NCBI GenBank assembly: GCA_023666275.1 | Contig: JAMPCJ010000008.1 | Coordinates: 62,001-126,000, forward strand | DNA from: Treponema brennaborense | GTDB taxonomy: Bacteria; Spirochaetota; Spirochaetia; Treponematales; Treponemataceae | Direction of reading: 5' to 3' | Length of the DNA: 64,000 nucleotides | Shown: positions 33,307-41,359 of the stretch, one piece after another | Layout of the letters: each line of letters starts with the position of its first letter | Numbering within the stretch: the first letter of the stretch is position 1 | Program-made: the position numbers and the translations under genes | The notes under the pieces: model-generated | Database searches by the model: none | Told to the model about the DNA's origin: nothing | What the model saw: the letters and a program-made list of their open reading frames with translations, nothing else

Positions 33307-33344
33307 GCGGCAGGACGCAGTGCCTGAATTATTATGCTATCTGC

Positions 33345-33375
33345 TTGACAAAATTGTCGGGGGGGGGGGTATTCT
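33345..33375 (+). promoter_or_regulatory. Promoter with G11 tract in the spacer (phase-variable candidate)
   Basis: TTGACA (33345-33350) and TATTCT (33370-33375) separated by 19 bp, of which 33359-33369 are eleven consecutive G. Loss of two G would give the optimal 17-bp spacing, so slipped-strand mispairing could switch promoter strength. Treponema pallidum tpr genes are known to be controlled by poly-G tracts near their start sites. Confidence 0.7.
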
Positions 33376-33471
33376 TGTCCGTAATGTTCACGGCGCCCGT
33401 CGTTTCTGCGTTATGCCGTCAATACGGTTTGCCGGCAGGAACAGTACAGTTGATTTTAAGGAGAAAACAAG

Positions 33472-34905
33472 ATGAAGAAACGTTTTTTTGTGCTGTTTTT
33501 TGCGGCGTTCCTGATGCTTTTGACTGCGGGATGCAGCGATGATCCGAGCGACAGCGGCACTAACGGCAATTCGACGGTAAACCCTGCCGTAAAACCCTCA
33601 AACACGCCTGAGAACAGCACGGCTCTGTCCGTGACCGCCGGCGGCGGCAGTATGACAATTGTTGTTCCCGACTCGCTGACCGGCAGCGATGCTTCCGGCA
33701 GCACCATCATAGCTTCGAAAGATGACTTGGTTAAATGCATCAAAAATATCATCAAAAAGTATGATACATTTTGCTGGGACACCGGACTTTTCAGCGAGGG
33801 CAGCGATGACGTCGCCGCCGAGTCCCTCTCTGCTTCGAGAAGCGTTTCCGCAAGCCGCGCTTCCGTGAGCAAACCGTCGGCATCGGCTATAGCAAACGGT
33901 TTCATAAAAATCACCGACTTTTTTCGGAATAACGAAGACAAGATATACGATTTCTTTGTCGCCGATAATCCGCAGTCGTTTGATTTCAGCCACAGCATGG
34001 ATTATACCGATATTTCGATACAAACGGGCGCCGATGCGTATATCGACCTTATCAGAGAATATGATGACAAGGATGCTACGCTGAATAATTACTTCGGAGA
34101 GAATGCGTCGAGCGTCATCAAGATTGCGGACAACTATGCTTCGTTTCCCAAACTGGCGTTAAAAACGAACCTCACGGGGAATGCGAATAAGACAACCCCT
34201 GCGGATTCAAACCTGGTGCTGGATATCGCCTGTGATGTGAATGCGGAAGTACATGACATTGACAATTTGATAAAAGACTTGCTTGAGGAATGGAATCGCT
34301 GCAATACGTCCTATCAGGTTACGGTTCCGTCTTCAGTCGATTTGCCGGTAAAAAGCGTTTCCGTCGGGCTGACGTGCAGTGTGAATGCCGACATAACACA
34401 GGCGCGGTATCAAAAGTGGGCGGACACAGAAGATCCTCCTTACAGATGGGATTACCATCGTGTCGAAACGGGAAATCAAAACTATCCTTATTACTGGGTA
34501 GATGATTATGAAACGATAGAGGACTACGTAGCCGCCCTGGATGCATGGCTGGAAAATGATGTCAAGAATATTTCGGGTGAAAAATGCAGCGCCGAACTCG
34601 GCTTTGCCGTTTCCGTCGCTGCCGCTCCGGACGGAAATGTTCCCGGCGGCATCATCACGCTTTCGTTTGCAAAATCATACAAACCTGCCGATATCAAGAC
34701 TTTTATACGAGATTTTTACTTGTTAGATGCTGGCGACGATCTGTACATTATCAAACAAATCGACGGCGGAACATGCACGAAGCTGACCGTCAGCGATTTC
34801 AGCGGAAACCAAAAATTCTCGCTGGGCAGCGGTCAGAATGTTATCGGCGAAATCGAAGATATTTGCGAAGACATCGAACGGAACATAGGCGAACTTATTC
34901 AATAA
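33472..34905 (+). CDS. Predicted surface lipoprotein, unknown function
   Basis: 477 residues starting after TAAGGAGAAAACAAG. Lipoprotein signal MKKRFFVLFFAAFLMLL with lipobox TAGC and Cys21. The mature start is a flexible Ser/Asp/Asn/Pro-rich linker (about residues 22-70), then a Ser/Ala-rich stretch near 110-135, then a mixed region with several aromatic residues (WNRCNTSYQVTV; YPYYWVDDYETIEDYVAAL). I do not recognise a domain. Its transcription appears controlled by the G11 promoter, which suggests a surface-exposed antigen. A second gene follows 14 nt later. Confidence 0.75.
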   Translation: MKKRFFVLFFAAFLMLLTAGCSDDPSDSGTNGNSTVNPAVKPSNTPENSTALSVTAGGGSMTIVVPDSLTGSDASGSTIIASKDDLVKCIKNIIKKYDTFCWDTGLFSEGSDDVAAESLSASRSVSASRASVSKPSASAIANGFIKITDFFRNNEDKIYDFFVADNPQSFDFSHSMDYTDISIQTGADAYIDLIREYDDKDATLNNYFGENASSVIKIADNYASFPKLALKTNLTGNANKTTPADSNLVLDIACDVNAEVHDIDNLIKDLLEEWNRCNTSYQVTVPSSVDLPVKSVSVGLTCSVNADITQARYQKWADTEDPPYRWDYHRVETGNQNYPYYWVDDYETIEDYVAALDAWLENDVKNISGEKCSAELGFAVSVAAAPDGNVPGGIITLSFAKSYKPADIKTFIRDFYLLDAGDDLYIIKQIDGGTCTKLTVSDFSGNQKFSLGSGQNVIGEIEDICEDIERNIGELIQ

Positions 34906-34919
34906 TAAATTATTTCATA

Positions 34920-36104
34920 ATGAAAATAACGAATGCGTCCGTTTTGCGGCATACTCCGCGGGGCGGACGTGCCGCGGGCTGTTTGGGGCTGCTGTATGCT
35001 GTGCTGCTCATTGGCGCCGCATTCATGCCGCTGCCCGCGCAGCAATTTTCCGTGTGCGCCGGCGCTGCGGATATATTCCGCTTTGACGGCGGCGATATCG
35101 GCGCCTGCGAAATGTCCGCATCTTTTCGCGGCGGCAAAACGTCCGCCTTTGTTTCCGCATTCGGCATTGCTTCGACATATTCCGCGGCGCAGTTTTCTTC
35201 CGATATATTTTCCTGCGGTTTTTGCTTCCCGATAAATGATGTGCGCATTGCGGGCGGCGTTTTTGCCGCTTCGTTTCATGACATCGGCATATATGAAAAC
35301 ATTTCGTTCGATTGCGCGCACGCGGCGGTTTCGAGCCTTGCCGTTCGTTTTCCGCTGGGAGCGCGCTGCGCTTTTATTCCGTTTGTGCATGCGGGAAGCC
35401 TGTATTGCAGCGGCGGAAATGTATACGGTTTCAAAGCCGTGCCGGAAATTGCACCGTTATGCCTTTTCGGAATTGCCGCGGAACTGCCCGGCGTAAAAAT
35501 TGCGCTGCAAGCCGGAACCGCGTTTCCTGCCGTGCGTTCCGAAGCGGAATCCGAAATTACGTCGTCCGGGCATCAGACAATTTTTTTGCTTGCCTGCGGA
35601 AACGAGATTGCGTTCGGCAGGCGGCGGTTTTTATGGCATGCAGGCGCATTGTATGCGGACGGCAGAATATCCGCGCAGACAGAACGAAAAGATGTTGCCG
35701 CCGCCGCGTGCGATACGGTTTTTCTGCTCGGCGCAGGCGTGCGTTTTGCACAGGACGGCAGACGGTTTTTCTTTTCCGCAGGCGCGAATTTCTTATTCCT
35801 GCCGTTTATTTCCGCATCGGCGGAACTTTCCGCAAATATCAGACTTATTTTTCTTTCCGTTAAAAAATCCTACGTTCGCTCATTCGAAAGCCGCTGCGAA
35901 TACGGACTGCTTCTGCCGAGTTTCGGTGCCGGAATTCGGCTGTGCGGCAGCGGAAAAATCTATTGCCGCAAAACCGTGTATATTCCGCTGGTTTTTTCCG
36001 AAAAAACAGGCGATATTTCGCTGCCGAGCGGAAATTCCGCGGACACGGCACTCTTGGTGTTCCGCGTGCTGCTTTCGGGGCTTTCCGTCGGCATAAAATT
36101 ATAA
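34920..36104 (+). CDS. Predicted secreted or outer-membrane protein, unknown
   Basis: 394 residues from ATG 34920. No Shine-Dalgarno is visible (TTATTTCATAATG), so translation may depend on coupling to the lipoprotein gene 14 nt upstream. N-terminal signal: basic region followed by CLGLLYAVLLIGAAFMPLPAQ. The rest alternates hydrophobic and glycine/aromatic residues in short strands (FPLGARCAFIPFVHAGSLY; FLLGAGVRFAQDGRRFFFSAGANF) and ends in an aromatic/hydrophobic strand, which fits a beta-barrel. Base composition is high in GC compared with the ribosomal genes. Family not recognised; start uncertain. Confidence 0.6.
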   Translation: MKITNASVLRHTPRGGRAAGCLGLLYAVLLIGAAFMPLPAQQFSVCAGAADIFRFDGGDIGACEMSASFRGGKTSAFVSAFGIASTYSAAQFSSDIFSCGFCFPINDVRIAGGVFAASFHDIGIYENISFDCAHAAVSSLAVRFPLGARCAFIPFVHAGSLYCSGGNVYGFKAVPEIAPLCLFGIAAELPGVKIALQAGTAFPAVRSEAESEITSSGHQTIFLLACGNEIAFGRRRFLWHAGALYADGRISAQTERKDVAAAACDTVFLLGAGVRFAQDGRRFFFSAGANFLFLPFISASAELSANIRLIFLSVKKSYVRSFESRCEYGLLLPSFGAGIRLCGSGKIYCRKTVYIPLVFSEKTGDISLPSGNSADTALLVFRVLLSGLSVGIKL

Positions 36105-36229
36105 CCGTTCCCGTTTCGGGCGCGCTTGATGCGCGCCGTTCGGCTTGCCCTTTTGTCCGAACCTGCGCATTTTCGGCGGTGCCCGAAGCGCGCCGCGTGT
36201 TCCGGCGGCAATCGAAGCTCGCCGCATGT

Positions 36230-36285
36230 CTTCGTGATGAAAGGGCTTGCAGCATCGTGATGAGAGAGTTCGTAACATCGTGATG
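36230..36285. repeat. Three copies of CATCGTGATG at 23-bp period
   Basis: Short palindromic decamers at 36230-36239 (CTTCGTGATG), 36253-36262 and 36276-36285, each starting exactly 23 bp after the previous. CATC and GATG are complementary arms. The remainder of 36105-36229 holds a GGCGCGC/GCGCGCC hairpin (36119-36137) and nothing else I can name. Confidence 0.6.
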
Positions 36286-36306
36286 TTTAAAGGTATCTCA
36301 TCGCGG

Positions 36307-36481
36307 CCGTTAGGGATACTAACGGAGTGCGCCCGTTAGCATCATTAACGGCGCATGTCTGTTAATACCATTAACGGTGCGTTCTGTTAGCCTCCCTAAC
36401 GGAACGGCTTTGTTAAGGAGCTTAACGGAGCGGCTTTGTTGGGGATACTGTCGGTGCGCGTTCCGTCAGCTTCATTAACGG
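36307..36481. repeat. Array of seven 19-bp palindromes upstream of trp
   Basis: Seven units of CCGTTA-N7-TAACGG type at 36307, 36333, 36359, 36384, 36410, 36436 and 36463 (spacing 26, 26, 25, 26, 26, 27). Arms are conserved, with mainly C-to-T changes in the left arm that keep G-U pairing, while the 7-nt loops differ (two are GGGATAC). The array ends 59 bp before the -35 box of the trp promoter. Confidence 0.85.
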
Positions 36482-36540
36482 AAACCTCTGCGCGTTCTTC
36501 GGGCGTTTTTTGTCCGCGGCGGGAAATCCGCATGTTTCTG

Positions 36541-36570
36541 TTGACAGAATTATTGTTTCTATTGTATAGT
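36541..36570 (+). promoter_or_regulatory. Promoter of the trp operon
   Basis: TTGACA (36541-36546), 18 bp, TATAGT (36565-36570). Predicted start near 36577 leaves a leader of about 110 nt before trpGD. Confidence 0.75.
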
Positions 36571-36580
36571 CTTTTCAGTG

Positions 36581-36606
36581 ATGTTTCTTCAAAAAGAAAC
36601 ATTTTG
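36581..36606 (+). promoter_or_regulatory. Leader hairpin of trp operon, possible attenuator
   Basis: Perfect 9-bp stem ATGTTTCTT (36581-36589) with AAGAAACAT (36594-36602), loop CAAA, followed by TTTT. It forms at the very 5' end of the predicted transcript. No Trp-codon leader peptide, T-box or TRAP-type repeats are evident, so a control mechanism cannot be assigned. Confidence 0.45.
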
Positions 36607-36687
36607 CGCCGATATGCCGATACATGCGCGGATATTCAGGCATCACATTTTGCGCTTGGTTTTAAACCGCATTTTTCAGGAGGATAT

Positions 36688-38286
36688 ATGATTCTTGTTA
36701 TCGATAATTACGATTCGTTTACGTATAATGTTGTGCAGTCGCTGGCAAAAAGCACGCAGGAAGAAATTCGCGTTGTGCGCAGCCGCGAAACCACAATCGA
36801 TGAATTGCAGGCAATGAATCCGACGAGGCTGATTATTTCTCCGGGACCCGGACGCCCCGAAGACGCCGGCGTTTCCGTCGAAGCCGTCCGCTGTTTTGCG
36901 GGAAAAATACCGATTCTCGGCGTATGTCTCGGACATCAGGCAATCGGCAGCGCGTTCGGTGCGCGCATTGTGCAGGCAAAATACATAAAGCACGGCATCG
37001 CCGAAAAAATTGCGCTGGACGGCCGCGGTTTATTCCGCACTGTCGGCAACAGCGGAACATTTACGCGCTATCACAGCCTTGTTGTCGACGAGCAGACGCT
37101 TCCGCCGGAGTTTGAAGTAACGGCGCGCGCGGAAGACGGCGATATTATGGGCATCCGCCATAAAACGATGATTATCGAAGGCGTGCAGTTTCATCCGGAA
37201 TCAATCGCTTCCGAAAGCGCGGAAAAGTTTTTCGCAGCATTTCTCAATTACCGCCGTGAACCGTTCGCGGTAACAGCGGCATTGAACCGCTTGTGCCGCG
37301 GCGAAAATCTCGATCGTGCCACAGCCGAATTATTTATGGAAGATTTGACCGACGGCTGCCTTGACGAACGGCATACCGCGGCGATTCTTACGGCGCTGGC
37401 GGTGAAAAAGCCTGCCGCGGAAGAAATTGCCGGATGCGCGGCGGTTCTGTGCCGAAAAAAAACACCGCTTCCCGTATCGGGCGCGGAGCTTACCGATATT
37501 GTCGGCACGGGCGGCGACGGCAAAGGCAGCTTTAATATCAGTTCGCTTGCGGCGCTGACAGCCGCGTCATGCGGGCTTCCGGTAGCAAAACACGGCAACC
37601 GTGCGGTTTCGAGCAAAAGCGGCGCCGCAGATTTTTACGAAGCGCTCGGCGTGCAGATTGAGCTTTCGCCCGAAAAATCCGCGGAACTTGTGCGGCAGAC
37701 GAATTTCTGCTTTTTGTATGCGCCGCTGTATCACAGTGCCATGCGCTATGCGGGGCCCGTCCGCAAAGCACTGGGCATTAAGACAATCATGAATCTTATC
37801 GGTCCGCTGTCGAATCCGGCGGGCGCCGCCTATCAAATGCTGGGCGTGTATGACGCGTCGCTGCTGAAGCCCGTGGCGCGCGCTTCGAAAATGCTCGGCT
37901 CAAAGCGGGTTATGGTCGTTGCAAGCGAAGACGGCTTTGACGAAATATCGCCGTGTGCGCCGACAGATGTTTTCGAAATAGACGAAAACGGGAATGAAAA
38001 AGAATACCGCATAACGCCGCAGGATTTCGGCATTGCGAATTGCGCAGCGGAAGAACTTGCGGGCGGCACAAATGTTCAAAATGCGGAACTTGCCCGCGCG
38101 CTGCTTGACGGAAAAGGCAGCGATGCATTGAAATACGCTGTTGCGCTGAATGCCGGCGCGGCATTGTATATCGGCGGCAAATCTTCGTCGATACGGGACG
38201 GATTTAAAGCCGCGCTCGCCGCGCTTGCCGACGGCACCGCCGCCGCGGAACTGGAGAAAATCAGGACGTGCTCCCATGCAGCATAA
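36688..38286 (+). CDS. trpGD: Fused anthranilate synthase glutaminase / anthranilate phosphoribosyltransferase
   Basis: 532 residues from ATG 36688 behind CAGGAGG; in-frame codons upstream extend into the palindrome array and are not coding. Residues 1-190 are a class I glutamine amidotransferase with Cys80 (GVCLGHQ) and His169/Glu171 (FHPES). Residues about 200-532 are TrpD, with the PRPP loop GTGGDGKGSFN (about 272) and KHGNRAVSSKSGAAD. TrpD converts anthranilate to phosphoribosyl-anthranilate. The glutaminase half needs TrpE as partner, yet no trpE lies here. The same G-D fusion is found in enteric bacteria. Confidence 0.93.
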   Translation: MILVIDNYDSFTYNVVQSLAKSTQEEIRVVRSRETTIDELQAMNPTRLIISPGPGRPEDAGVSVEAVRCFAGKIPILGVCLGHQAIGSAFGARIVQAKYIKHGIAEKIALDGRGLFRTVGNSGTFTRYHSLVVDEQTLPPEFEVTARAEDGDIMGIRHKTMIIEGVQFHPESIASESAEKFFAAFLNYRREPFAVTAALNRLCRGENLDRATAELFMEDLTDGCLDERHTAAILTALAVKKPAAEEIAGCAAVLCRKKTPLPVSGAELTDIVGTGGDGKGSFNISSLAALTAASCGLPVAKHGNRAVSSKSGAADFYEALGVQIELSPEKSAELVRQTNFCFLYAPLYHSAMRYAGPVRKALGIKTIMNLIGPLSNPAGAAYQMLGVYDASLLKPVARASKMLGSKRVMVVASEDGFDEISPCAPTDVFEIDENGNEKEYRITPQDFGIANCAAEELAGGTNVQNAELARALLDGKGSDALKYAVALNAGAALYIGGKSSSIRDGFKAALAALADGTAAAELEKIRTCSHAA

Positions 38287-39988
38287 TGCGCACATTTTAT
38301 CGCAGATTGCGGAACTTCGGCAGCGTGATTTGGAAACACTCGGTCCGACATTCGGCTGCGATGTGCCGCAGACACGCTGCCGCGAAACGGTAAATTTTCT
38401 GCCGGAAAAAGGAGCGATTCTCGAAATAAAACGCGCTTCCCCGTCAAAAGGCGCTATCGCCGAAGAAATCGATGTCGCATCCGCCGTGCGCCAGTACGAG
38501 CGTGCCGGTGCGCGCGCAGTTTCGGTGCTGACGGAATCGCGTTTTTTTCACGGTTCGCTTGACGATTTGATTGCGGCGGCAAAAACGGCGTCGCGGAATA
38601 CCGCACTGCTGCGCAAGGATTTTCTGCTCGACGAACGTGAAATCGATATTTCGTTCCGCTGCGGTGCCGACGCCGTGCTGCTTATCGCGCGGCTGCTTGA
38701 CGCAGAAAAACTGCGCAGCATGGCATCGGCGGCTTTGCGCACGGGACTTGCCGCGCTGATTGAAATAAGAACGGAAGACGATATCGAAAAACTCATGCGC
38801 GTACTCGATGACGCGCAGACTTCGCTGCAAAATACACCTGCCTCCGCGGACGCGCATGCGCATGCGGAAAGCACTGCGCGCGCTTTGCCGTACTGCGGAA
38901 AAATCGTTGTCGGAATAAACTCGCGCGATCTTACGGATTTTTCCATAGATTCCCTTGCGCCGATATGCATCCGCCGCCTGCTCAAAGATGCGTGCGCGCA
39001 GAAGCATTTTCCGCTGCCGCCTGTGATCACGGAATCCGGCATTATGACGCCGCGGCAGGCTGCGTTCGCCGCGCTTTTGGACTTCCACGGATTTCTTGCC
39101 GGCGAAGCTGCGGCGAAAAATCCGCAGCATGCGGGGATTCTCGTAAAATCATTTTACGATGCGGCCGAACGCCGTGCCGAAACACTCGGCGGCAAAAACG
39201 CCGCGGCGGCGCAATCATCGGCAGATGTGCGTGCCGAAAAAGACAAGCCGTCCGCAAGTTCCGCCGAAGCCGCGCCGTTTTGGGAAACACTCGCTCTCCG
39301 TGCGCACGAAAAAAAACGCCGCGGCGTGCCGCTTGTAAAAATATGCGGCATCACGAACGAAGAAGACGCGCGCATTGCCGCGGAAGCCGGCGCCGATATT
39401 CTGGGATTTGTTTTTTTCGCAGACAGTCCGCGCTGCGTTCAAGCCGATACGGTGCGCGCGATTTGCGGTGCGCTGCGTTCTTCCGCGCGTCATGCCGTTC
39501 CGCTTTTTGTCGGCGTGGTTACGGATACTGCTTCGCCGCAGGCACGCGATGCGTTTGCGCTTGCGGCGGAACATGTGCTTGACGCCGTTCAGCTGCACGG
39601 CTTTGACGGTGAAACCTGCGGCGCTGCGGACGCTTCTTTCACGGAAGATGTTCTGCGCATGTATCCGGCAGTCAGAATCGGCAGCGAAGAAGACATCGTG
39701 CACGTGCGCGCCGCGCGCGAAGCGGGATTTCCGCGCGTGCTTATCGATGCGAAAACCGCGGAAGCACTCGGCGGCACCGGCGTGCGGATTCGGGAAAATC
39801 TTGTGCGGCTTGCACGGCGGGAATGCGCGCTGTGGCTTGCCGGCGGCATTACGGCGGAAAATGTGCGCTCGCTTATCGATTCGTTTCAGCCGGAACTGAT
39901 AGACGCTGCGAGCGGCGTTGAATCGCGTCCGGGAAAAAAAGACGCGGAAAAAATACACAAATTATTTCGGGAGATACTGCGCAAATGA
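38276..39988 (+). CDS. trpCF: Fused indole-3-glycerol-phosphate synthase / phosphoribosylanthranilate isomerase
   Basis: 570 residues from ATG 38276, overlapping trpGD by 11 nt. N-half (1 to about 300) is TrpC: ILEIKRASPSKGAI, LLRKDFLLDEREI, VGINSRDL. An Ala/Ser-rich linker (about 305-340) leads to TrpF from about 350: VKICGITNEEDARIAAEAGADILGF with the catalytic Cys, and VLIDAKTAEALGGTG. The two halves perform consecutive steps. C-F fusion also resembles the enteric arrangement. The linker and a Ser/Ala/His insert near 190-200 look lineage-specific. Confidence 0.93.
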   Translation: MQHNAHILSQIAELRQRDLETLGPTFGCDVPQTRCRETVNFLPEKGAILEIKRASPSKGAIAEEIDVASAVRQYERAGARAVSVLTESRFFHGSLDDLIAAAKTASRNTALLRKDFLLDEREIDISFRCGADAVLLIARLLDAEKLRSMASAALRTGLAALIEIRTEDDIEKLMRVLDDAQTSLQNTPASADAHAHAESTARALPYCGKIVVGINSRDLTDFSIDSLAPICIRRLLKDACAQKHFPLPPVITESGIMTPRQAAFAALLDFHGFLAGEAAAKNPQHAGILVKSFYDAAERRAETLGGKNAAAAQSSADVRAEKDKPSASSAEAAPFWETLALRAHEKKRRGVPLVKICGITNEEDARIAAEAGADILGFVFFADSPRCVQADTVRAICGALRSSARHAVPLFVGVVTDTASPQARDAFALAAEHVLDAVQLHGFDGETCGAADASFTEDVLRMYPAVRIGSEEDIVHVRAAREAGFPRVLIDAKTAEALGGTGVRIRENLVRLARRECALWLAGGITAENVRSLIDSFQPELIDAASGVESRPGKKDAEKIHKLFREILRK

Positions 39989-41232
39989 GTGATAACGGTT
40001 TTTTCGGACAATACGGCGGAAAATATGTCGCCGAAATTCTGCGCCGTCCGCTGGATGAATTGGAAGCGGCGTTTCATGATGCCGTGAATGACGCAGAATT
40101 CTGCGGCGAACTGGAAACGCTGCGCCGTGATTTTATCGGCCGTCCGACGCCGCTTTTGTACGCGGAACGGACAACGCAGCAGACAGGCGGCGCGCGCATC
40201 TATATCAAAATGGAAGGGCTTGCCCATACCGGCGCCCATAAAATCAACAATGCGCTGTCGCAGGCGCTTCTCGCAAAAAAAATGGGAAAAACACGCATCA
40301 TCGCGGAAACCGGTGCGGGGCAGCACGGACTTGCGACAGCCGCCGCCTGTGCACGGCTCGGACTTGAATGCACCGTGTACATGGGAGAAGTCGATGTGCG
40401 CCGCCAGCAGCCGAACGTTGCCGCCATGGAAATGTACGGCGCTTCCGTTGTGCCGGTTACGACAGGGGCACGCATTCTCAAAGACGCAATCAACGAAGCC
40501 ATGCGCGACTGGGCAGCCAGTTTCGAAACAACGCATTACCTTATCGGTTCCGCACTCGGACCTGCGCCGTTTCCCGATATGGTGCGCACTTTTCAGTCCG
40601 TGATCGGAAAAGAAGTCCGCGCGCAGACCGAATCGAAAAACATTTCCGTAACGGCGCTTGTTGCCTGCGTCGGCGGCGGTTCGAATGCCATCGGCTTTTT
40701 CGAACCGTTCATAGAAGATACGCGCGTCAGACTGATTGCGGCGGAAGCCGGCGGCGTGGGACCGGGCACGGGACGCAATGCCGTGCGCATGGGCGGCGAT
40801 GCGGTAAAGGGTATTGTGCAGGGCTTTAAAAGCCGCTTCCTGCTGGACGCGGACGGGCAGGTGCAGAAAACGCGCTCGATTTCCGCGGGGCTCGATTACG
40901 CGGGAATCGGACCGCAGCTGGCGGATTTAGGCGAAAAAGGACGCATCGAGTTTCAGGCGGTAACCGATGAGAAAGCACTGCACGCGCTGCAAGTGTTCGC
41001 AAAAAACGAAGGCGTTCTGTTTGCGCTTGAAAGCGCCCATGCGGGAGCCGCCGCGCTGCGTTTGGCGGCATCGCTGAAAAAAGAAGATACTGTCGTCGTC
41101 AACATGTCGGGACGCGGCGACAAAGATATTTTTATCACAAGCCCCGTATTCCGCCCGCGCGAATGGGAAACGTTTCTGGAAGAAGAACTTTCGCGTCTGC
41201 GGAGCGGAAGCGAAATACATGATGCGCCGTAA
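39985..41232 (+). CDS. trpB: Tryptophan synthase beta chain
   Basis: PLP enzyme joining indole and serine. 415 residues, ATGA overlap with trpCF. Starts GFFGQYGGKYVAEILRRPLDELE; PLP Lys in HTGAHKINNALSQ; glycine loop CVGGGSNAIG; EAGGVGPGTG. This is the standard TrpB1 type that works with TrpA. Confidence 0.96.
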   Translation: MSDNGFFGQYGGKYVAEILRRPLDELEAAFHDAVNDAEFCGELETLRRDFIGRPTPLLYAERTTQQTGGARIYIKMEGLAHTGAHKINNALSQALLAKKMGKTRIIAETGAGQHGLATAAACARLGLECTVYMGEVDVRRQQPNVAAMEMYGASVVPVTTGARILKDAINEAMRDWAASFETTHYLIGSALGPAPFPDMVRTFQSVIGKEVRAQTESKNISVTALVACVGGGSNAIGFFEPFIEDTRVRLIAAEAGGVGPGTGRNAVRMGGDAVKGIVQGFKSRFLLDADGQVQKTRSISAGLDYAGIGPQLADLGEKGRIEFQAVTDEKALHALQVFAKNEGVLFALESAHAGAAALRLAASLKKEDTVVVNMSGRGDKDIFITSPVFRPREWETFLEEELSRLRSGSEIHDAP

Positions 41233-41261
41233 CGTGCCGCGCCGCATGCTGTCTGCCGCCC

Positions 41262-41289
41262 CGTCATTGCGGGCAAAGCGAAGCAGTCC
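41262..41289. repeat. Half copy of REP-like palindrome between trpB and trpA
   Basis: GTCATTGCGGGC then GCGAAGCAGTCC matches one arm of the palindromes at 48566 and 49528. It occupies the unusually long 127-bp trpB-trpA gap; trpA keeps its own GAGGAAACA ribosome site. Confidence 0.5.
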
Positions 41290-41359
41290 GCCGCATACCG
41301 CGCGCCGCTTTTTGCCTGCAAAAGCGAAAATGTTTTAATGTATTTATGAGGAAACAATT

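Noticed and set aside
34584-34919. N-terminal extension of the barrel-like protein into the lipoprotein gene
   Set aside because: The extra sequence is an Arg/Cys-rich shadow of the lipoprotein gene in another frame; the signal peptide begins at ATG 34920.
36307-36481. CRISPR array
   Set aside because: Units are 19-bp palindromes with 6-8-bp gaps and varying 7-nt loops; there are no 30-bp-scale spacers, no conserved direct repeat of CRISPR length and no cas genes.
36436-36687. N-terminal extension of TrpGD
   Set aside because: It would run through palindrome units, the promoter and the leader hairpin; ATG 36688 has a perfect ribosome site and starts the canonical MILVIDNYDSFT.
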